From NCBI GenBank assembly GCA_037903355.1, contig JBAJFE010000060.1:62001-126000 (forward strand): 64,000 nucleotides of DNA, written 5' to 3'. The notes under the pieces were generated by a model. The model did not search any database and was not told the DNA's origin. It saw only the letters and a list, made by a program, of their open reading frames with translations. Both the position numbers and the translations under genes were made by a program. Below are positions 21,874 to 34,565 of the stretch, in pieces (within the stretch, counting starts at the first letter, position 1; every line of letters starts with the position of its first letter). The DNA comes from Trichuris trichiura (lineage: Eukaryota; Nematoda; Enoplea; Trichinellida; Trichuridae).

Positions 21874-24800
21874 ATGAACGAAAGACCTGACAAACTGTTA
21901 GAGAGGCAGGTAAAATAAGAGAACGCTTATTTTTGCTTTATTCGTGTACTTCTACTTTTAATCCACTATACATCCGGCCATGATCCCCTCTTCTCACTTC
22001 ACAATTCTTGTTTCTGCTCATATGCCAGCAACAACTAAACGTCAACACCACTTAACCAGTAAAGTACATACTACTGAAACCACAAAAATTGATTCATAGT
22101 AATAAATACTTCTTTTCGGTTATTAAAATTTCATTTAATAGGCAAACTTGGCCCACCACTGGTCTTAAGTTCTCTCATTCAAGATCGCCTTAAAGTTAAA
22201 CTGTTCCACCATAGAGCCTTTGATAAATTCAAACAGGGTCGCAGTATAAGTTTCTAGAGTAATAACTGTCCGCATTGCTTATACTCGAATGGCTCGACGG
22301 AGAAAAATGCTTCTTCGAAAGTTTACACAATTAGCCGCTAATTACGACTCCTACAGAAGTCATGGAAATAATCCTAGTAGGCGATATCAGACCTTAACAT
22401 GTGATATGCAGGATAAACCTAAGTATTGATTTCCAATAGGTTGTTGCAAGCGTTTAATCATGACACTCAGAAGTTTTGATTTTCGTAGCGTACATGTGAG
22501 TTACCGCTAGTTTTAGGGAACAATGGATATCCTTTTCAAACGTTTTTGTTAAGCCAATGCCCCTAAGCACAGCGTAAACACCGTAAGCACTAGGTAAATC
22601 AAGATAACATAAAGATAGGTCTACAAAACGTTGCCTCCACATTTAACACCCAATTATGAAGGTTTATGCGCATAAACAGGGATTTTTAAATTTATAACAA
22701 AGGCACTTTCGTGTTATTACTAATACAAGCTTAAGGTCGTCTAGCTTTCGTCTTTATTACGATGAGAAACTGCTTTGAAAACATAACTTCTTCTAACGGG
22801 TGGGTGGATTAGCATTCTGGTACGGATCAGCTACCCGTTCAAAGTATAGTTCCATACTTTGAACAGGTAGCTGATTCGTACCAGGATGAGAAACTATCAA
22901 TTTCCTGACTTAAAACAACAATGATCACGCGCCCTGTGGTTTAATATGGAACCTGATTTCGATATCGTGACTAAAGACAACAGTTTAAAGCACGGGACGA
23001 GTGACTGTATGCGCATGTGTAGTACTTGCTGAGTAAAGGCGCTTACTGCTCAAAGGAAAAAGCACAGCTTTCGCCAGAACGCTTTCAAAAGAGCATCTGA
23101 TAATACGTCATTTTGGTTTCATAAAGTGAGTTTGAATGCAGCATTCAAATTCACTTCGTAAACGCAGCTTGGTATAGAACTGTAAAACGCAAAACATCAG
23201 CTCTACTTTCAGCTACGAGGCATTTTGTGAATTCATCATCTCGATTAGAGCGGTTCGCTTTCTTAACGTGAGCCACCCAAACAAGCAAATACAACGAAAC
23301 AACAACATCCTCAATTACATAGCCAAGTCGTGCATGAATGCAACCAAAATCAAATGAGTTGGCAGTAACTGGTTAACTGATAGGAATGGTGATAAGGCGT
23401 CTTAATGAAAATTCAGCAACTCCGCATTCCGGTCGTTCCTTGGACAAACAATAGGGACTTGAGCCGCTATCCTTTAGGTGTACAAAGCTTAAACATGTGC
23501 GTTATCGTAGTAAACACGCAGCAGCGCACCTTAGAAAAAGCATGAGCTTGTAGTTGTCCTTTGAACAACAAGGAAGCTTGGTGCCCAAGTTAACAGCGCC
23601 GCAGAAATTCCGCATGTAATTTTTACCCCCTTAGCTGTTAACTACTTCTCAGTATTACTCAGTATCGGATTGGTATGCACGAATAAGCTGTCCAGTTCCA
23701 TACAACTTTTGCATATGATGTTCTGCGCTGGGATTGCATAGGCGATAGTGGTAGTGGCGAATAATCGCCATTGCGTTCATAAGAATTAAGTCCACTATTA
23801 TCATAGGAACTGCACGTAATGATAATTGTATAGTACCCACTAAATGCAAGTGGACCGCTACAAATGTTTCCACTTTCATTCGCCTTCACCTTGAACAAAC
23901 TGAGGAAGGAAGACGACGGGCCGGTTTTGCTGTCTCAGCAATGGAAAAGCGTTTGTTTGCGTTTCTGGCAACTGTGAATGGTGCACAGTGCGGTCTGTGA
24001 ATGTCCATACGCGTAAGTTTTGGTGAATTTTAACTGCAAATTTACATTATGCATTGGCGAAAAGTTTGATCGTAACTGTCTCGATACTTCGTGGTCATCT
24101 GACTTGCATACGCGTTTCAGATATTAGAAATCTCTGCGAAATTTTATCGTACATTCATTGGAAAAACCGCGTTGTTCAAACCTGCTTTATCCAAGCAACC
24201 TCCGTATTAGAAATTGTTTGGGTCACCTGAAGTTGTAAAAATTTGACATAGGATGATCTGCGCTGTATTGGCGTTGGCAACGTTGAGTTGATTCTAATTA
24301 CGCCTTCTAAGGTATACTCGTTAAAAAAACTCAAAATTTTGGCGACTTTAGGTGAAGAAACCTAAAAACAACATGTAACTCCTGTTTTGGACATATAACA
24401 CACGCATTACCAGATTTCACAGAAAAGTAAGAGAAAAGTATTATCACCGAGTTGAAAAATACTTAAGGCGTTCAGCAGTTCCTTGCATGATCACAAAAAG
24501 TTTCAATGTTTGACAGTCTCCAGACCATAGGTTCTCTGCCTTCTTCAGTTCCGTGCCTTCAAAGCCTCTCCCCTTTATGCGCACATCCCTTCAGCATACG
24601 GTTAAACGATACCGCCACCCCGTTTGGCACAGAAATTCACAATACTATCTGCCCGTGTATGTCTCTCGAATTACTCTAAGATTATCATTGAACTTCTTCA
24701 TCTTGCAAATTTAGCGCCGCTTAATGGCAGAGAGGCAGCTGATACGGCGTGGTAGATCAACTGGAATGGTGGTGAGAACGGATGTGCCACGGGATGAGTC

Positions 24801-27800
24801 CACCCATCTTATATCAACTTCCATTCGCACGCTGGAACCAGTTTATGATAGCCATTTGCTCAACTGTTACGCGAACCCAATGCAAATATCTGATGGCGAA
24901 GACGATGATGAACCTTATATTTTTGGCCAAGAAAAAAGACTGAATTACCATGCGGTGGAAACAGAAAGCCAGGGAGCCCAACGGTCTGACCAAAACAAGT
25001 CATCATCGTGAGTCATACTGTCATTTGAAACTCACGAAAATGTAACTTTTCGTAGATAAGGGCTAACTAAACATGCTACTAAAAGTTACTGCACTTTCTT
25101 TGGTTGATATGTGACTATATGCCATTGATAGAAGGAAGCAATCTATGTTAGACTCCCAAAGTCCAGTGGACATTTGCAACAGTATTTCTTTGCACAGCGA
25201 AAAAGTGCACGAGTTTACTTCAACGAGAACGTAATTTCCCTCCTATAAAACATCGCTCACTCTGCTGTAAGTATTGTTAACGAACAGTGTTTAAATTCTT
25301 TTTCTTTCCTCTGTTAAACACTAGTCCATCTGCCCATCAGGTTTTCGCTCATTAGTAGAGACCTGGCCACTCTTTAACACTATTGCTTCATTTTTCTTTT
25401 TCATACAGCTGCTAGCAGCTATTCGTTTCAGCGCTCATAAATTTATGAAATAAATGCTAAGAAATCTTATTTTGCAAATTAAAAAATTTGCTTGATTTTG
25501 CAAAGCACATACGTCACCCAAGAAAAAAAGAAAACAAAATCTCTTTGTTCAATAGCAGTGATAATCTTAAAAAATAATCATAATACTTTAAAAGAAAGTT
25601 TATCAACAATAACGCTGTACAACTCGCTTTTGACGTGAACGCTCTCATTTTCCCAGGCAGAAATGCATTAACAAATTTAAGAAATTTTAATATGCCTTCC
25701 TGAGCAGACTTTTACTTTAAGCACAATTCAGAAATCCTGTAAAGGTAGTTCTTCCGGCACTTCGGAACAACCAGAGAGCATATCAAAAACGTCGAATCGT
25801 TCTGGAGAGCAGAGCAGTGTTACATCACTGAGCAACAGCAGATCTGAAACAGCCACTGTTGCCCATGAAGTCAAGCCAGAGAAAACGTCCTATCAAAGAA
25901 GCGATTCCGAAACAGAGCAAGAAGTATTGTCGCCTTCAGGTTCAGTCGGCGAACTGCCTGGCTTTCGCACACAGGTATGCGATTTCTTTAAGTCTATAGA
26001 CAAGTAATATTCTTTCATATGCATGTCACTCTTAAGGAAACAAACCTTCATCAGGACAAATGAGGCTGTTAGGAGGGTAACGTAAACACAACTAGTGACA
26101 TAAAGAGCCATTCAGGTTTATAAAATGATTTGAAGTGAGACGGCCAGGCGTTCAAGCGCGCATATCAAACGCAACACAAACAGGCAGATATTGTTTCATG
26201 TCAGCCGCTTACCCTTATTGATAAAACATAGTCGTTGATACGAAAAACAAAGGTTAGACCAACGTCTGACAAGGCGATTAATACTTAGGAAGACGAGAAC
26301 ATTAGATACTAACTTTTACAGTCGCTGTAAAATGATTAGCAAACGCTTATAACCCTGAAAGCACCGTAATGAATATAACTAACAAAAATGCTCTGAATTC
26401 GTTGGTAATTGCCGAACCATCGGTAGGCTTGTCAACTCCCTTTAGCTTGGACATAGTCTTCGACCAAAGAGTTGTACCCTATATACCCTGGCATATCACG
26501 ATATATTACGTCGATTGCTTACTTCAGAAGTCGCTAACCTTCTCGTTCAATTGCATATAGGTTTTCATTACTCAGATACGCAAAGGAATGGGCAAAACCT
26601 CACATAACACCAAAACGTACAACAAATTACTCGTCATTATTGAACAACGTCACACAGTGAATTTTGCAAGCAAACTGCTCCGTTTTCAATGGCATCTTAT
26701 GCAAAAAGCACTTGTAGGTTCTTTTCCAAAATCAGACGTTGAAATTTGACTAAGCGAATTCTGAAAAGTCAGTTTCTAGCGGTCGTCTGCTAATTTCAAG
26801 ATAGAAAGACAAAAGAGTAGATAGAAGCTAAGAAAACTAAGGTCCATAGGCGTAATTGTCTGTTCATGTGAACAACGTATGCCGACATTTCAGCAGTTGC
26901 TTTATGACTAGCCATTCTACGTACAATAATCTTGGACAAAGTCGTCCAGGCTGGCCAAGTTCAGAACTGCGCTACGAATTTATGTAAGCTAGTTTCTAAC
27001 CTTTTTGAACCTGATATTTTGAACACCTGCTAAGCTTCTTGCGCTGCCTGCAACTGTTCGACTCAGCATTCAGTACAATGTTCCAGCGATAATATGCATG
27101 CATCGACTTAAACTCAGATGCAATGGTTGCTGCCTATTCCTGAAATCCTATTTACATGAACGAAATTACCGCTGTGTTGCTTCAGGAAGAACGATATTTT
27201 AAACGCACATTTCAGCATGCCTTAGCACCTAGGTAACCAGTGTGAAAAAGCAGCTTTTAAATGTGGCTTTATTGCGACAGATACACCATTCGTGTTGACG
27301 GAAGTGGAACTGATCCGCGGAACAACCATGCTGCTTACGAAACTATCTTTCTAGCAAAGCTAAAACGATTATTTAAAAAGAAGGATTCATATTACACTTT
27401 TATTTCCAGGAAGTCAAAGTTGTGCGAACATGTAGGTAAAATTTTTCAGGACAAGAAACTCAATCGTGCAAAAACTTTTTATGAGCATGTCAGTCCCAGC
27501 ATCCACACACAGTTTTACCACAGGAGAGAACGATTGCCAGGCGAAGGTTTATTTCGCAGCGATCGAAGGATGCACTGGCCTAAGCTTAAGTCTAAGCTCT
27601 AACCTCAGCTCATCGTTGCGGTGAAACACCTGTGGCCACAACAGCTTAGCTGTGCAAACATTGGCAAGCACACCTTCTAAATCCCAATCAGCTGTTTTCT
27701 CTGTGAAGAAGTGCTCTGCGGTTTCAACCGTCGAAATTCCAAATAGGAAGTTCCCAATCTTTTTAATTTGCAATTTATTCCCATGATTCAGATTGTAGTT

Positions 27801-30800
27801 TGCAACGTTCACGACAAAATTAATTGCTTCCAGCGGTTGAATATTTTCGCAACCCAAGCAGACTAAAATTATGTTTAATGTTCAACCTAGAAAAGCAGCA
27901 TATTTTCTTAACTGTCCGGGGAACCGTTTGCGCTGAACAGAGAAACTATAGCACTCCTTTGCATGAAGCTTTGTTGTAGAAAACCGCAGACTCGAATAGC
28001 ACAACTGTAACAGTCAGCGAAATCGTGGAAAACCTGGAAGAATTTATAATGAAACCAGCCGTCAAAGGAGTGACGTTCAAGTGCCGCATTACGAGAGACA
28101 AACACGGGTTGGACCGTAACTTTTATCCAACCTATTTTCTTCACCTTGAAAAAGAAGATGGAAAAAGGGTAATCGAAGAACTATTACTTTGCCGTTAATG
28201 AAACTGAACTACGTATTATTGACATATTACAGCATTCCTAATAGTTTAACTGGCGTACCTTTTCAAAACGTTACGTTCATGGTGCTAAGCGAAGAACTTT
28301 CAGATTTTTCTACTGGCGGCTCGAAAGCGAAAGAAGAGTGCAACTTCAAATTATCTCATTTCAATTGATCCCACCGACCTAAGCCGTAACTGCAGTTCAT
28401 TCGTGGGAAAACTGCGGTTAGATAAACTAAAACTCCCAAACGCCAAATATGAGTAAAATTTTCATAGGTCAAATGCATTGGGCACGCAGTTCACCCTCTA
28501 CGACAATGGCGAAAATCCGCGCAAGACCAACATTATTGACGCAGGCGTCAGACGAGAACTTGCAGCAATAATATATGTACAGGAGGTTCCATGTTGTCGA
28601 ACTATCGGTCAGCCCTGTTGTTTTCAGGACACTAACGTCCTTGGTTTCAAAGGACCTCGAAAAATGACAGTTATTTTACCAGTAATTTGTGATTTTCCTA
28701 ACATCAAGCGAGCTGATCTAAAACCTATCACGGTGAGGGGCAGCCTTGGAAATTCAATGCTAACGATGATAAATCGAAGGAGCGTGACAGCATGATCGAA
28801 CGATGGAAGAGCGACCGCTGTGATGATTTAATAGAACTGGGAAATAAGTCACCCATTTGGAACGAAGGTACGATTGCACGTTTATGCCACTATGCTAAGC
28901 ACTAAATTTACCGGCAGTAAAAGCGGCGGTATTATTAATAGGAGCGTTAGGGTGACAACTGTTAGGTTCGACACAAGAAAGCTACTACATCACCGAAGAA
29001 TTTAGGTAAGCCGACGGGAATGCACCATTTTATCTATCTACTAAGACTAAGCGATCATTTGTGCAAGTATCCTGTCAGAGCTAAATTAAATCCTTCAATG
29101 TCGCTAGCCGAACGTCGGTCCCCGTACCTGGTACGTAAAAGCACATTTTTCTGAAATCTCCTTACGATCAAAATAGCCAAATGGCTCAACTGTTTGCGCA
29201 TAGGACCGTTTATTCGTTCGCTGAACAAGTACCTGTTATTCAAGCACAGCGTTCACCGGTATCAGGAATGATCTGCGTCCGAATAAAACAAATTCGTTGT
29301 TTACCTGCTCCGAGAGGCACGGCGATGTCTCGTCCTAAAGAGAACACGGTTGCACATCCAACTGTATTAATAATAAAGCGTTTACATTCTACTAAGGAGA
29401 AAGGTTACTTTTATTGAACAGTGTTTTCTCTAGCTTTACCCAGAATAGCTATAAAACGGAACAGAAGAAATAGACGATTACAGAAGTAATAGAAACCATG
29501 CAATTCTAAAACAGCGTAGTCTACACGCATAAGCACGAACGGTTTTAACCCAACGTGCGTTTGAAAGTTTTGCTTGTCTTCTAAACATTTGTTGTACATC
29601 TAACCCACTCCCAAACAGGCTTTCAATAATATAAGCGTGGTTTAAGATCGTCTCATCTGCAGGTAATTACTTCATCTGTTCATTCACGAAAAAGATTAGA
29701 CGGAGCTCCTTCCAGAGCCTGAGCTGATCAACTGCCATATTGGACAACTTCGTGAAGGTTATAGATCTCATGCAATGCTATTTAAAGAACGTTGCAGTTA
29801 TTCTCGCACGTAAAAAAACGCAAATCGATCTACGCATCGCTGAAAATTACTAACTACCTTTGGCTAACAAAGGAAGCGTGGCATCAATAGCCATTGTTAA
29901 AAATTGGGTTTTTTTTAACGGTTTCTCGCAACATAGTTTTCACTTGAATGACGACTAGAAACCGTTCACGAACTACAAGTTCAGTCTGAAAATCTCGCGA
30001 ACTTCTCGTGCCCCGTCTACAGCAAAGGGCTTGCATGTAAATGAAGCTAGCACGTTGGTGCGTGCATCGGCAGAATTGTGCCAAAACCTTGGCCTGTGGA
30101 TGGTTCAAAGCTTGTTTTTAGGCGGAATTCTGTTTTCCTCAGTTCCTGTCCCAAGTGGATATCAAAATACTACATGTTTTAGCGAAAATATCCAAACACT
30201 TAATAACGCTTTTCCTTTCCTTTGGTACCGTTTACCGCACATACTTGTTAGATGAATGGTTTGTCTGATTTCTAAGGGCAAAGCTTCGTTCATGTCACGT
30301 AACGCGGGGCTGTAGGGTGCCAATGTGAAACGTCTTCTTCCAGAGGTGAAGCCTCTATCGTTTGCGCGGTAACATCAGTAGATTTAAATGATTGAAGAGG
30401 AGGCCTGTCCCTTATTTCCATGCCGTACATGGAAACAAAGGGCAGTGGTCTACCCACTTGGATATTTTCACTAGCTACTTGCCCTATTTCGAAGTGGAAA
30501 TGCGACAACCAGGACTCAGGGAAACCAGGATGCGTGCCAAAAGCAAATTTTATACTATCAACAAAATCCTATTACAGCATTTACCACCCTGCTACCTTCA
30601 TTTACTTTCGTACTCGTTGCAGACACAAGACATGAGAAGTTCTTAAAGCTTCGGAGTTTTCAAATTAAACACTTATTTCCTGAACAGTCTCTAGCCACTA
30701 AATTGCAGATACCAATTACTGAAGCATCATTACAGCAGTAAGTCAAACAATGGAGTTCTCTGAAGAGGACGCAGTCTAAAGTGACATTCTTTGCAACAAA

Positions 30801-33800
30801 TTGAAAATTCTCTACAACAGTCGTCAGAAAACAGAACGATGATGAGTGCAGCAGATGACTACTTCTTCATAAAGTCGTTCCTTCATTTGTTTTATTTAAA
30901 GGTGAGCTAGCTTCTTTAAGACATCACGAACGTTGACTGATAAGTGTTCGCTACTGCTCATTACCGTACACCTCATTCTGTGCAATATTTTTTGCCGCCG
31001 TATGAGCATTTCACACAGCGCTTCTGCGGTACACGCTACTACTCCTGACTATTTTTCTCGCTGGCAACCTCATTACTCAGTTGCTTAGAACTGCGCTGCT
31101 TTAATTATCCATCCGGGAAAAAAGCATGGACAAAAGTTAAGTAACTTTTCGATCATCTCTATCAGAAAATAACAATAGGCGGGCGTAGGATTCACGATTG
31201 AGAGAAGCAGCAGTAGAAATGGTCGATGCTTTAAAAACCGTTTCAATATTAGGCAAATGCCACAAGTTTCGTGCCGCATGTGATTGGCTTCTTCTGAGAA
31301 TGAAGATTCGCAATTTGAAATCAGACGGTGAAACAGTTGAATTAGCGTCAAATCTTCAGGGAGAGGCAGATGGGAAGAACTTGTCTGCGAAAATGAAACA
31401 GAAGTCGCATGCGCACAATGTGATAAGTCACTTCAATACTTGAAAATTGATCTACAATTGGTTGCTTAGGGAAGAGGAATGCTCCTGAAAAGCAATGTTA
31501 TGTTCGGTAAATATCTGTACTTTAGCAGCCAAGAATAACTCAGAATAGTTATAAGGCCAATTTCTCAAACAAGGTTTTTCAAATAAATGTGAGCTTTGAT
31601 TTTTCATGTCACCTTGACAGTAACTTGCAGAATGACATAAATTTTTGTGGGATATCATTGAGAAGTGGAGCTGACAATAAGCAAAATTGAAAGCTAAAAA
31701 CAGGATCGACAAACAAAACAAATTATTCTAATAACAGAATTTTCGATTACCTGGACTTCTTTTGCAAAAATTACTTCAGAGAATTGAGTTTCTAGTGCAA
31801 CTGCAAAAGAAAACAACATCTGCGCGCTTATTTAATGAGGACGATTCCTAGACGAAAGAGTACCTAAAGGGCGAAAGCACCAGATCGTAAACCATTTTTG
31901 AGCTCGACAAGGATGATTAATCAACTAGGATAAACCCTATCCCCCTATTCGAATCTCGTTGACGGCCAAACGTATAAACTTTTGTTTCACTAACGACGAG
32001 GCAAGTACACATCAAAAGCTTCAAGTATCCTGCCAGCACGAAACTTTTTACCTTTAAGCAGATGAACAATGAAATCGTGTTTCCTTTGCAAGGTAACACG
32101 ACGGCCTGAAGCTTTGAAGTTTTCCACCTCGCTTCGTTTTTTTAATGGGACGATCATTAAACCGTTGACATATCTTCGAAGAACAAATTCCCGCCCCGCT
32201 ATGCGGCAATCAACCATATCGCGTGTTGTTGTTCACCCACCAACTGCATATCTTCCATTTTACCTGGAAACGGTCTTGTCAATAAGTCAGTTCATCTTAA
32301 GCTTAAAAGTTTACCCGATTTACTGCATGACTGTCTACATCGGCATACGACATCTGCATCGTACGATTCGATCTTTTAAGTTATGTTAAAGGGAAAAGGA
32401 AGGAGGCGAGTATCCAAATTAAAGTTACACCATGTACCTTGCGCAGACCAAACTTACCAAGAAAACATATTTCCTCGAATTACTGCAAGAAAAATAGCTA
32501 CTCAACCTTCAGAGAGTTGCATGCCTATTGCTACTCGGACGGGACATTCAACGAGCAATGGAGCAACTTTTTATCATTTGCCAGTCGGATTTTGCAAGAA
32601 AAAATGTCCGCTAAAAACAGAGAACGAAAAACAATGCATGTCCTGGAGACCTCTTTCTCTTGCAGTGGAATATTCGGGCAGTTGTTCAAGTGATTGCCCT
32701 CCACTGCAACAATTAAAAAGATCTCTTCAGGAATCTAGCCTATGAAATAAAACGAGCTGATCGCAAACTATAATGTCAGCAACGGCAGCTCATTGCCATT
32801 GCATTGTACAACAAGAGAAATACCTGAATAAAACAAAGGTGAAACGCTTCACAGCAACTGATGACGTCGCGAAAACATCGTTGATCATCATGAATTATTA
32901 GAAAAACTGAACGAATGCACTTTAAAAGCACTCTTCCTCAGCCTCCTCTGTCTCAAACGTAACGTTAACGATTTACAGGTAGCAACTACAAATAACTCCG
33001 TACTTCACCCATCAATTTCTTCATGCTACTATAAGAAATGTGTAAATTAAGTGAGACAAACGGATAGACAGAATAAAACACGGTTAACATTTATATTGGT
33101 TGGCATACTGATTGCATGCTTACTATCCTGGAGCTGTTTAGTTTTGTGAAGAAATTCAGAGGTTTCTTTAGCGTCTTCTTAATCTGCCAAGATGCTGAAG
33201 ACGGAATTAAACCTGTCCTGTAGGCTTTGAATTCATTCCTTGACAAGAAGGAAACAACGTTCCAACGTAGCTGACATAGTCTGAATATGAAAACCAACGT
33301 ACCCGTTAAAAAGTTCAATATTTCTTTACGTTGATTTTATGACATTCGTCTCACTCTGCTGCGTGTTTTTGTTTTGCAGACGCTCAGTCTTACATTTTGA
33401 ACTTCCACGGAAGAGTAACCCAAGCATCAGTGAAGAATTTCCAAATTATTCACAAGAACAATCGTAAGTTTTTGTGTTCATTGCTTTTCGCGGTATAACT
33501 GTTAAATTACATTTTAATTCTACTTTTGTTTCTCCTTATTTGCAGTAGCTTTCAGCTGCTGCAGATGGGGAGGCGCATTGGGTCACGACGAAAGTTTAGT
33601 GTGAATGGATAAACACATGTGTGAAGCCACTTTTGAAAACTCTTTTCAAACTGAATGCTTGCCTCAAATGAGTTTTTGCAGCACCTGCAGTTGCATGGTA
33701 ATTTGCCTCATGATAACAAGAAACCTACTACTCAGCATTTTAACGGTCAGTTTTGTTTTTTACAGCTGAGAAGGAAGCTTGATTAGTTATCGCTAGTATA

Positions 33801-34040
33801 TTTATTTGAGGCAGAACAAATATAGGAATTTCTTTTAGCACTCTGCTATGAGTAAATTAATGCGCAATGAGGGCACAGGCCGCTGTACCTTTGTTCTTTT
33901 TTTCAGCCGAGTATGTCATCATGCAGTTTGGTCGAATATCCGATAACATTTTCTCTATGGATTACTCTTATCCCCTTTGCGCACTTCAAGCGTTTGGAAT
34001 TGCCTTGAGCAGCTTTGACGGAAAGTTGGCATGCGAGTAG
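21874..34040 (+). CDS. tub: Tubby family protein, complete, 458 aa, ten coding exons
   Basis: Exons in phase: 21874-21909, 24715-25007, 25749-25974, 27980-28168, 28304-28416, 28468-28576, 28628-28732, 28780-28867, 33380-33463, 33907-34040. The tiny first exon encodes [12 protein letters not shown] and joins to [13 protein letters not shown], restoring the basic, Gln-rich N-terminal motif of TUB/TULP proteins; its ATG has a good context (GCCATGA). Residues 13-205 are acidic and Ser-rich linker. The tubby domain spans about 205-458: [26 protein letters not shown], the basic RKRKKS patch (255-260) before [56 protein letters not shown], and the terminal FDGKLACE. The family binds PI(4,5)P2 through this barrel and delivers membrane proteins to cilia with IFT-A. 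Length is normal. Introns range from 47 bp to 4.5 kb. The donor of exon 5 is a weak gttaga. Only the 2-kb third intron could hide a further exon. Confidence 0.97.
22813..22888. repeat. 35-bp-arm hairpin in tubby intron 1
   Basis: Arms 22813-22847 and 22854-22888 pair over 35 positions with a 6-nt loop (AGTTCC). Differences are one C-A mismatch and two positions that become G-U pairs in RNA on the plus strand. Size and shape fit a miRNA precursor or a small snap-back duplication. No transposon ends seen. Confidence 0.8.
28577..28627 (+). other. 51-bp tubby intron that could be read through in frame
   Basis: The intron is 51 bp (17 codons), starts gtacag, ends ttttcag, and contains no stop in the reading frame. 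Conservation of the join (IIY before the intron, DTNVLGFKG after it) shows it is normally removed. Retention would add 17 residues with four cysteines between two strands of the tubby barrel. Confidence 0.85.
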
Positions 34041-34286
34041 TTGAAACCCAAGATGCAATCAGTTTGCGCCTGCTTTCTCCACAGTTCACCATACGCATTT
34101 GAATCAACAACCGATCGAATCGAGTTCAAACCAACGAAGCTCACCTCAGCAGTTGGCGGTATCATTTCAGATAGTGCTACGCGCTTGCATATTTTTGAAT
34201 GAAAAATCTTTCTTATTGTCTGCCTTGTTTAGCTTCTCAAAACTGAACTGCAAATATTCAAAATTATAAGAGAGTTTCCGTACTTC

Positions 34287-34358
34287 AAGCTGCGCCTGCA
34301 GTGGGCACAGAAACAAAGGTGTTAAACCTTTGTTCCTGTGCCCACTGCAGGCGAGCTT
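34287..34358. repeat. 28-bp-arm hairpin in the presumed tubby 3' UTR
   Basis: Arms 34293-34320 and 34326-34353 pair over 28 positions with one A-C mismatch and a 5-nt loop (GTTAA); five more pairs (AAGCT/AGCTT) follow beyond a bulged G at 34292. It lies about 250 nt past the tubby stop and before a possible poly(A) signal, so it is probably transcribed with tubby. Confidence 0.85.
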
Positions 34359-34559
34359 TTTCAATAGCTGTTTGCGCATCTATTTTTCAGATGTCTGATG
34401 TGTTTCAAATGTTGTAACAGAAACGAATACTGCAGCGCCAAACGCTTCATTTCACTAAATTTTCACTTCGGACTCCACTCTCTTTTTACTGCGTAATCAG
34501 GAGTTCAACCAGGTTGATGTGGGACTGGTGATTCTTTTTATTGACTATGAAATTTAAAG

Positions 34560-34565
34560 AATAAA
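34560..34565 (+). promoter_or_regulatory. Candidate poly(A) signal of tubby
   Basis: AATAAA about 520 nt after the tubby stop codon; I saw no earlier copy. Position only. Confidence 0.4.

Noticed and set aside
27261..27602. 113-codon plus frame, basic, inside tubby intron 3
   Set aside because: The flanking exons join in phase without it, no family resemblance, and frames of this length are expected by chance. An overlapping minus frame at 27549-27857 is equally unconvincing.
31198..31443. 81-codon Lys/Ala-rich plus frame in the large tubby intron
   Set aside because: Flanking tubby exons join in phase without it, and no domain or splice partner was found; other frames at 32069-32745 were rejected on the same grounds.
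32861..32890. CTGATGACGTCGCGAAAAC, another apparent hammerhead core
   Set aside because: The sequence between the two core parts is only CGTCGC and cannot form a stable stem, and the flanks do not match the three-copy family.
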